Part shown: positions 47,201-56,200 of the stretch, one piece after another
How positions within the stretch are numbered: position 1 is the first letter of the stretch
How the letters are laid out: each line of letters opens with the position of its first letter
Assembly: GCA_021186555.1 (NCBI GenBank)
Contig: JAJKFL010000005.1
Location: forward strand, 1,533,001-1,597,000
Origin: Reticulitermes speratus
Taxonomy: Eukaryota; Arthropoda; Insecta; Blattodea; Rhinotermitidae
Reading direction: 5' to 3'
Length of the DNA: 64,000 nucleotides
The notes under the pieces: generated by a model
Database searches by the model: none
Seen by the model: the letters and a program-made list of their open reading frames with translations, nothing else
What the model was told of the DNA's origin: nothing
Program-made: the position numbers and the translations under genes

Positions 47201-50200
47201 AGTGCAAGAAGATTCCTCGTGGACTGTTTATGCTAAATGAAGGCAAGACAAATGTCGGGAACTACATGCCAAACAACACAATGTCACATCCCAGAAGAGT
47301 TCAAGATTTTATGTCTCAAATCTTTACTTAGAGGGTAAACAAAGATCACCTTGTGATTTTCTATCAGTCCTGTTGCCTGGCCAGCTGTTTGCTCATTACA
47401 TGGCCATTATATCCAGCAAACCAGTATTTTGTAATTATATTGACTTAGTGTTGCATTATTAGTAAATCAGAGTATATGTAGAGAGTGCAAGTGTACTTAT
47501 TAACATGTGTATCAGTTAATTAATACAAGACCAACAATTGTGCACTAAGTTTATTAATACACTTATGTCACTAACCCTAACACGTTCGGTCCGGTGACAT
47601 CATCAAGGGTACGGTTGTGGAGTTGGGACAATGGCCGCACTCGTACGCACTACAACATACAACTTTATCGCCCAGCGATCAACACCTCACACACACAATG
47701 AATCATTAAGGAAAAAATCTACTTACCAGCGCCAACTCCCAGCAAATTCTACAGCCCATATCCACAGCATATAACAACCAACACAACCCTGCAATCCGTA
47801 ACCACAAAAAGTGCAAAGTGCTAACTAAAGTACAAAAAGTGAAGCAACTCACGACCGTACCTGATGATGGTCCACCCGGACCGAAACACGTGTAGGGTCA
47901 GGACTAAGTGTATTAATAAAATTTGTGCAACAATGTTGGCTTAGTGTAATACATTACATTCACGGTGAAAACAAAGTCAAATTATGTGTAGCAGTTATTC
48001 AGAAATCACAATACAACTTAATTTCTGATGCACTCAACAAATGTGTCAAACTGTTGTTGGTTCATGTTCAGATTTTAATAGGCTCTGCGGGAATGTGCAT
48101 AGGCTTGAAACTGACAAATGAATTACTGGAGATTGTTCAAGTCACCACGACTCTGCAATAAGTATACTACCTTCAAGACATTGAGAATGTTTCAAAGGAA
48201 CAGAAAAGAGGAGATGATGGAACAGAAGTTGTTCACAGTGACCAGGTGAGTTTGTCCTACAGGAATTATGTACTAAGAGTCCAAATTGGGGTACTGTCAA
48301 GGAATAAGTTTATTCTAATGCTTTGTGTAATCATGAATTCACCTGTTGAATTCTAAGGAGAGAAAGTCAGTGAGCCAGTGGCTTAGTCAGTGTAATGACT
48401 AGGCTACTGGCTGGACAACTGAAGAGTTGGGGAGGTGTAAAGATTTTGAGACCGGCTCTGGTGCTTGCACTGATCATGGGCTGTAGCTTGAGAATGGTAA
48501 AAAATTTAGTTTCACAAAACATGAAAGTTGGTCAGTTTTATTTTAGCCTTATTGAATTATATACGTTTATTTAACCCCTTCAGATATTCTCTAATTGATG
48601 TATTTTGTAGCGGCATAACCTCATTTATAAAGGATGTTCACTGAATCATACACATTAAATGAGAAGTCATCACAACCGTAAATATAGCTCGCGTACTCCA
48701 TCGCAGTATTATTATTCTTTAACATAATTCCGCAGCTGATTGATGCATTTTCCCCACCTTGACATACGTTTAGAAATTCTGTCATGATAGAACTTGTGCT
48801 CTTGCATTCACGGACAATATTGTGTAAAGTTCTGAAGGACAACTCCAATGCAATCGATGAATTCTGATCCCAACTCATCACTTTCCCAAAATATGTTCCA
48901 CCACCTGTGCTGGGCCAGTGTGATCATCATCACCGATGTCCATTTAACCGTTTTCAAACTCTGCGCCACTTTCTGACATGTCACACTCTGAGTATGCCAT
49001 CGCCACACACCTCCATCGACTGTCAGTGAATTTTACTGGGGGGTGCAACGTGTTGCACCCATACAATCCATATCATAGTACAGACTTTGTCATGGAACCA
49101 ATTTTCCGGTGTCATTATAATTGTGCATCAACTTAGCCCCTCAGCAGCATTTCACTGACATAATCTTGTGCCTTATGCCTAATACAAGTGCTGCCACCTA
49201 CCAAAAAGTACAGTGTTCGATGACTATAAAAGTCGCAGGCTAGGATACCCTACTTAATGAACTTGCCTTGTAATGGCCAAAGTAGGGGTATAAGGGTACG
49301 CGCACACTGGAGCGCAGCGGATGGAACGGATGCATCGGACAAGTCGCAATATTTTTACTGAGTAAGCACACTGCATCGTATTTCCGCCTACGGGCTGACG
49401 CAATTCATTTCAGTGCAGGCCATTGATTGGCTAACAACATGAGCATTTTCCCCTCCGTGTCACGCCATGCAATACGATAACTTCAACTTCACCGCTGAGT
49501 CAGCCGGACACGCCGGCCTGACGGAAAAAGATTCCCCTCCCAGAATCTGAGACGGAATTGCCGCACTCCGTTGCGTCCGGTGCGGATCAGTGTGTGATGG
49601 CACGTAACTAGTAAAGGGAAGAATATCTTATCTCCATGCGCTGCGTCCGTCCGTTCCGTCCGCTGCGCTCCAGTGTGCGCGTACCTTAACTGCTATAAAG
49701 TGTCGAGTCCAGCTCAGCAGGTCACTCTGGCATCTGGCTATGCCCATGAGGCAGGCTCACGCTTGTTACTGCAGTGTGTTGTCATATAAAATGACTTGTG
49801 ATTCAGTTTTGTTTACATTTGACAGGTCTTCCTAGCAGAGAGTAAGAAGCCACTCCATGAACGCGATATCTATGAAATGCATTGTCGTATGGAGCATGTC
49901 ATGCCTGCTGCTATATCATCAAAACTGAAGTGTCGGTATACCGACGGCGGCAGTCCTTTTCTCCGACTTGCCAGGGTGAAAGAAGAGGAGGCTTACCTCA
50001 AACCACGCATCCTAATCTATCATGATGTGATTTATGATGCTGAAATTGAAACTATTAAGAAACTGTCAATGCCAAGGGTGTGTTACCATTTACTTGTGAT
50101 TTTGTTGTTTGTGTTCTGAACAGAATATGGACCCAGTCGCTAAATCCTCCACATAAGGTAGCGCATGTGTGTGCTGTTGCATTCTGCAGCCAACTGGCCA

Positions 50201-53200
50201 TGTTACATATTTGTTCGCCTTTACGTAACTTTCTGCGTAATTTCTTTATATGTTGTCATTTTATCTAACAACTCTTGTTTCTCACTTCCCACCACTACGC
50301 TGTCATGCATGTGGGCAGGCCTACATTAATACAGTAAATGAGCCAGTGGGAAGTGGCAACCAATAGTTATCAATTCATATAACATATTCATCCCACACAA
50401 TTCTCTTCATATTTCATCCTCATTCTTTATGTTTTATCATAGGTTGAGGTTAGGAATTACACCTTGCATGTATTTCACAGTTTGATAATGGGATATCAGA
50501 ACATAGGGTTCTGCCTTGTATAAATAAAATAGAGACAGTGCCATTAAATTCTCTGTTACGAATCCAGACAGCTTATCAAAATCATCACAGGTGTATCCCA
50601 TTTGATCCTATTCTAATCCAGTTCTCATTCTTTGTGACATTAATTTTAATATTATTCTCACTTCTTTGTCTATATCAGCCATGTTGACAGGTTTCCCACA
50701 CTTTTCTTCTGCCAATCCAGGTGAATGCCAGATTAGTATAGGGTCCACCACAATAATGGTATTAATTTTGAAACACAGTAAGACAGTGAGAAATTTTTGT
50801 TTTTAAGAGAGAGGTCACTAAATTGAAGTATGCATTGAAGGATTTTAGTCTGACACTTCATTTTATTAAAATAACATACTGAAGGCACCTTCACCCTTCA
50901 AGTGCATTCATCCACTCTTGAGCACAAGTTTTATGTCATATTTCATTGCATGTCTGTCAGTATTGTATTTGTATTTGTATTGCACTTTCATTCTACAAAT
51001 CCAAAGGGTTACAAAACCACTGAATATAGAACATGTCAGAAAAATACAATATAAAGCATAAATATACAAGAAAATACCGTATATTCTCGAATCTAATGCG
51101 CATCCGAATCTAATACGCACCCAGTTTTTGGCGACTTCTTAAACGAAAAAAAGTTAGTTCGCGATTCTAATCCGCACCTTTCCTTCAACCACCCCTTGCC
51201 CACGGGGCGACTGATTGAATAATATTGGATGTTACCAATGCGTTAAAATCCGACGCTACGCCTGTGGCCGATGAGTCATACCGATAGAGGCGGGGCCTTT
51301 CTCAACAGACGTGCGCAATCTCGTCTGAAGCCAGCTGATCTTTAGTTGTTGAAACGTGGGAGGTGCTTGTTCCAATTTGTCGTGTACCGTAGTTATGGAA
51401 GAGGGACACCTGAAATCTAAACGACTCTCATATACGGCAAAGTTCAAACGTGAAGTTATTCGGTGCGCAGAGGAGAATGGAAACCGCAAAGCCGCTGCAA
51501 TTTTTGGAGTTGATGAAAGCAACGTTCGACTATGGCGGAAAGACAAGGCAGCGAAGACATTGTATGGGAGGATGATGTTGAAGATAAAGATGATAGTGAC
51601 TGGGTGGAGAGCACGGATAACGATTCAGTTATGAGTGATGACGGCGAGTCTGATGAATAATAAATTATAATAATAAATAATAAAATAATAGATTATTGTA
51701 TTGTATTGTTCTTACGGCACGTACAGCAGCTCAATCATTTTTCCAAAATCCAGCTCTAGACCGCGAATCTAATACGCATCTGATTTTTTAGCCCTCTAAA
51801 ACTGTAAAAAGGGTGCGCATTAGATTCGAGAATATATGGTAATACAAAACACATAAATATACAAGAGACCATTGAGGGCCGCAGACAAGCACAACATGGT
51901 ACACAAGTGCGGATGCAAGTGTCTAAATTTCTTCTTGAGTTTGTTCTTTCTGCTCAATTATTCTGAGACAATTAGTGTAAACCTTGATGATTCCAGTGTT
52001 CTGGGATGTGATGCACTGTCACTGGGCAAGTATTTCTAATGCTTTGAAGGATCATAGTGCCTTCAATCTCACGGTCAAGCAGACAAAGAAGATAATATTG
52101 AAATGGATCTTAAATAAATAGGTTGGGAGGACATGGACTGGATTGATCTGGGTCAGGATAGGGACAAGTGACAGTTGTGACCCTTCAGACTGTTGATTAG
52201 TTGGTTTTTTAAAGATGGATCATTTTTTTTAAAAAGAAGATGACAAAGTATTGTGTCTTGTAGTATGTATAATTTTCTTCCCACAGTTTAAACGTGCAAC
52301 AGTGCAGAATTCTAAGACAGGTGAATTAGAAACAGCCAACTACCGCATCAGTAAGTCAGCCTGGCTGCGGGATGAATTCCACCCGCATGTCGCTGCTGTG
52401 AACAGACGCGTGCAAGATATTACAGGACTCACAATAAGCACAGCTGAAGAGCTGCAGGTTGTCAACTATGGTATTGGAGGTCACTACGAACCACACTTTG
52501 ATTTTGCAAGGGTCAGTATAGTATAACATTACGCTGTTTTATAGTAACTAAAACTGTGAAATTTTGGAAAACTGCTTTTGACTTGCATTTGCCATGCTGT
52601 TAAAATTAAAACAATTTCTTATACATTTCTTCAATATTAAGATTTGATCAGTAATTTACTGCTTGTTAAAATCATAAGTTATGTATAATAGGTATAGGTC
52701 ACTGTGTTGTAATGTGTTAAGTCATATGTTTTTATGTTTTTATTTCCAGAAGGATGAAAGGAACGCATTTAAGAGTCTTGGGACTGGTAATAGAATTGCT
52801 ACATTTTTATTTTATGTAAGTATTTCACCTAAAATTATTATTAAATAAAAACACAAAAGAAGCATATGTAAAACATCTGAGACAGAGTACAGAGACATAT
52901 GAAGTAAGAGATGAACATTTGTGGATTTCATCTATAAATTTTATTGGGATTTGTTAAAAGTGTTTCTGAATTTCCAGTTTATAAGCTTTACATAATATGC
53001 GAGTATATACAGTCTTTATTTTGTCTGACCCATATTGTTGATAGTTCCTTTCAGCTCACTTAGTGTATCCAGTGGTACATTGACACACAAGTTATTGGAG
53101 ACCTTGTAGGGTCTGTGTATTGTTAGTAACCCATTCTGTACGATACACGTGCTAAGTACAGTTCCCACACGTAGTCAATTCTGTGAACTGGTAACTTCAT

Positions 53201-56200
53201 GAGGTGTATCCTGACAAAATAGACTGCACATTCATTCTGCTTAGCGTCGAAGCTTGGCTTTATCTCGGTGGCTATGTGAACTCTCAGAATAGCAGGTACA
53301 GAAAGTCCCGTGTCAATCCACACAGTGCCACGACATGATGATGTGGTACGAGTACTGCCAGGATTATTGAGCCCATTTATTGAACATGTCTCTATGTACA
53401 AGGGACTGTATGCCTTTCTTTCAGGAAGACAATGCCACGGCTTGCAGAGCCAACAATTTTATGTCTTTCTTCAGACAGTGTTTTTGGTGACAAATTAATA
53501 ATCAGGGGATTATGGCCTCCTAGTTCACCACATCTGAACCCATGCGATCAATTGTGACTTATGGGACATGTTAAAGAATAAAGTGTATGGTAATAATGCT
53601 TGCACTGAAGATGACCTGGGGAGAAGAAAATTCAGGATATAATGTCATCACTTTCATAAGCAAAACTTTGACATAAATGAACATGTTTTTTAGATGTGAA
53701 GCGTGTCTGCAAGCTGAAGGAAAGCATGGCGAGCACCTTCTTTAAATATGATGAGCAAAAACCTAACATTAACTGCACTGAACTAAAAACATGGCGAGCA
53801 CCTTCTTTAAATATGATGAGCAAAAACCTAATATTAACTACACTGAACTAAAAAGCATGGCAAGCACCTTCTTTAAATATGATGAGCAAAAACCTAATAT
53901 TAACTACACTGAACTAAAAAGTATGACGAGCACCTTCTTTAAATATGATGAGCAAAAACCTAATATTAACTACACAACTAAAAAGCATGGCGAGCACCAT
54001 CTTTAAATATGATGAGCAAAAACCTAATATTAACTATACTGAACTAAAAAGCATGGCGAGCACCGTCTTTAAATATGATGAGCAAAAACCTAATATTAAC
54101 TACACAACTAAAAAGCATGGCGAGCACCGTCTTTAAATATGATGAGCAAAAACGTAATATTAACTATACTGAACTAAAAAGCATGGCGAGCACCGTCTTT
54201 AAATATGATGAGCAAAAACCTAATATTAACTACACAACTAAAAACATGGCGAGCACCGTCTTTAAATATGATGAGCAAAAACCTAATATTAACTACACTG
54301 AACTAAAAAGCATGGCGAGCACCGTCTTTAAATATGATAAAAACCTAATATTAACTACACTGAACTAAAAAGCATGGCGAGCACCTTCTTTAAATATGAT
54401 GAGCAAAAACCTAATATTAACTACACTGAACTAAAAAGCATGGCGAGCACCTTCTTTAAATATGATGAGCAAAAACCTAATATTAACTACACTGAACTAA
54501 AAAGCATGGACCCAAACTCATGGCAAATTAGAATAGTGGGAGGAAGTGACCAGCAGTATGGGTTAGATAAAACAGTGACTCTGTAGTAGTGAAAATATTA
54601 TGAACTGTTGTTACAGTGTTCTGAATGCTGTCACTGTACCGAGGATTAGTTTGTATCTGGTGTCATTCACAGATGAGCGATGTGCCTCAAGGAGGAGCCA
54701 CAGTATTTCCACAGCTAAATGTAGCACTGAGGCCTGAAAAGGGTGCAGCAGCATTCTGGTACAATCTGCACCCTAATGGGGAAGGAGACATGGATACTCG
54801 ACACGCTGCGTGTCCTGTACTGACTGGATCAAAATGGGGTAAGTAGTTAAAGCTTGCTGTAAAATACTGCGACTAAGACGAATGAACACAATGGCTCACT
54901 GAATATTGGTGCGGTAGGTACAACGTCTGCTTATCATTTGGGGAGGTCTAAGAGTTTGATTTAAGATAAAATGTTTTACTGTAATTTGGATTTAGATATA
55001 GAGGTGAATTAATTGAGATTTTTGGCTTCAGAAACATGTGTGCATTTTAATAACCAGTGGCACATATTCTGTGCTTTATAACAATGTCTAGAACAGCGGT
55101 ATTCAACCTTTTTTGTTCGCGTACCCCCACATATAATTTCTCTTCAACTTTGTACCCCCAAAGTTGTTGGTGCATAATTCAAGTTATACACGGTCTATAA
55201 TCTACATATAAAATAAGTTAAATAAATTACATCCAAAATAATGTATTAAATAATAAGTTTTAAATGAGAAAAAGTAGAATCAAGCTATTAAATAACAAAT
55301 ATATTATTGCCTATCGTATAAAAATTAATAAAGGAACAAAGGTATTTTAGCAAAGCAAAATTATATGCACTATGTGGAATGAAATGAAACTAGCCGCCCA
55401 GATAAGAATCGCATAAAGGAGAGAGAGAGAGAGAGAAAAAATGGCGCTCCCAAATCGCATGTCCTTACGTCCGGTCTCTTGTGGCTAACCCTAAATCTCG
55501 CCCTGATTATTCAGTGTTTATCATGAAATAATATCTATTTTTTTTTATTTTACGTACCCCCTAATATGTCTTCGCATACCCCCAGGGGTACGCGTACCCC
55601 AGGTTGAATACCACTGGACTAGAAAATGCATTACATCTGTGAAATGTTAAAGAGTGACATGACAGAAAGGTAAATAAATCAGGAATACATGCTAGTTGAG
55701 GATTCAGGTCTTGTGGCATGTGACGCCGTGTCGTGTCATTGGTTTAAGTTCTGTCCAGCTTTCTGAAGGCACTACAGTCCTCTGCAGAACAGCTCACCCA
55801 GTGACCCAGCACCACATCCCAGAAGACATGAATGAGCAGAAGCAGCATTGTGAGAACCTCAAAACTAGCATAGATGCAATTTGTGGACAGAAAGAAGTAA
55901 AATTTGATGAACACACAAGACTTAAAACAAATTCGTTCCCTGTCCTCATGCACTTGTACTGATTACATTTAAGATCTATGGAAATCCTGTGGGACATAAC
56001 GTGGTGTAACCAGCTTGTATTATTTTTTGTATTAGGCATATATGTCGACCTCGGTGGACTAGTGGTTAGCGTGCTCGCCACTGGACCCAAAGTTCGCGGG
56101 TTCGATCCCGGCCGAGGTCAATGGATTTTTAAGGGTGATAAAAATCCGGAGCACCACTTCCTTCGGAGGGGAAGTAAAGCTGTCAGTCCCATGTCGTAGA

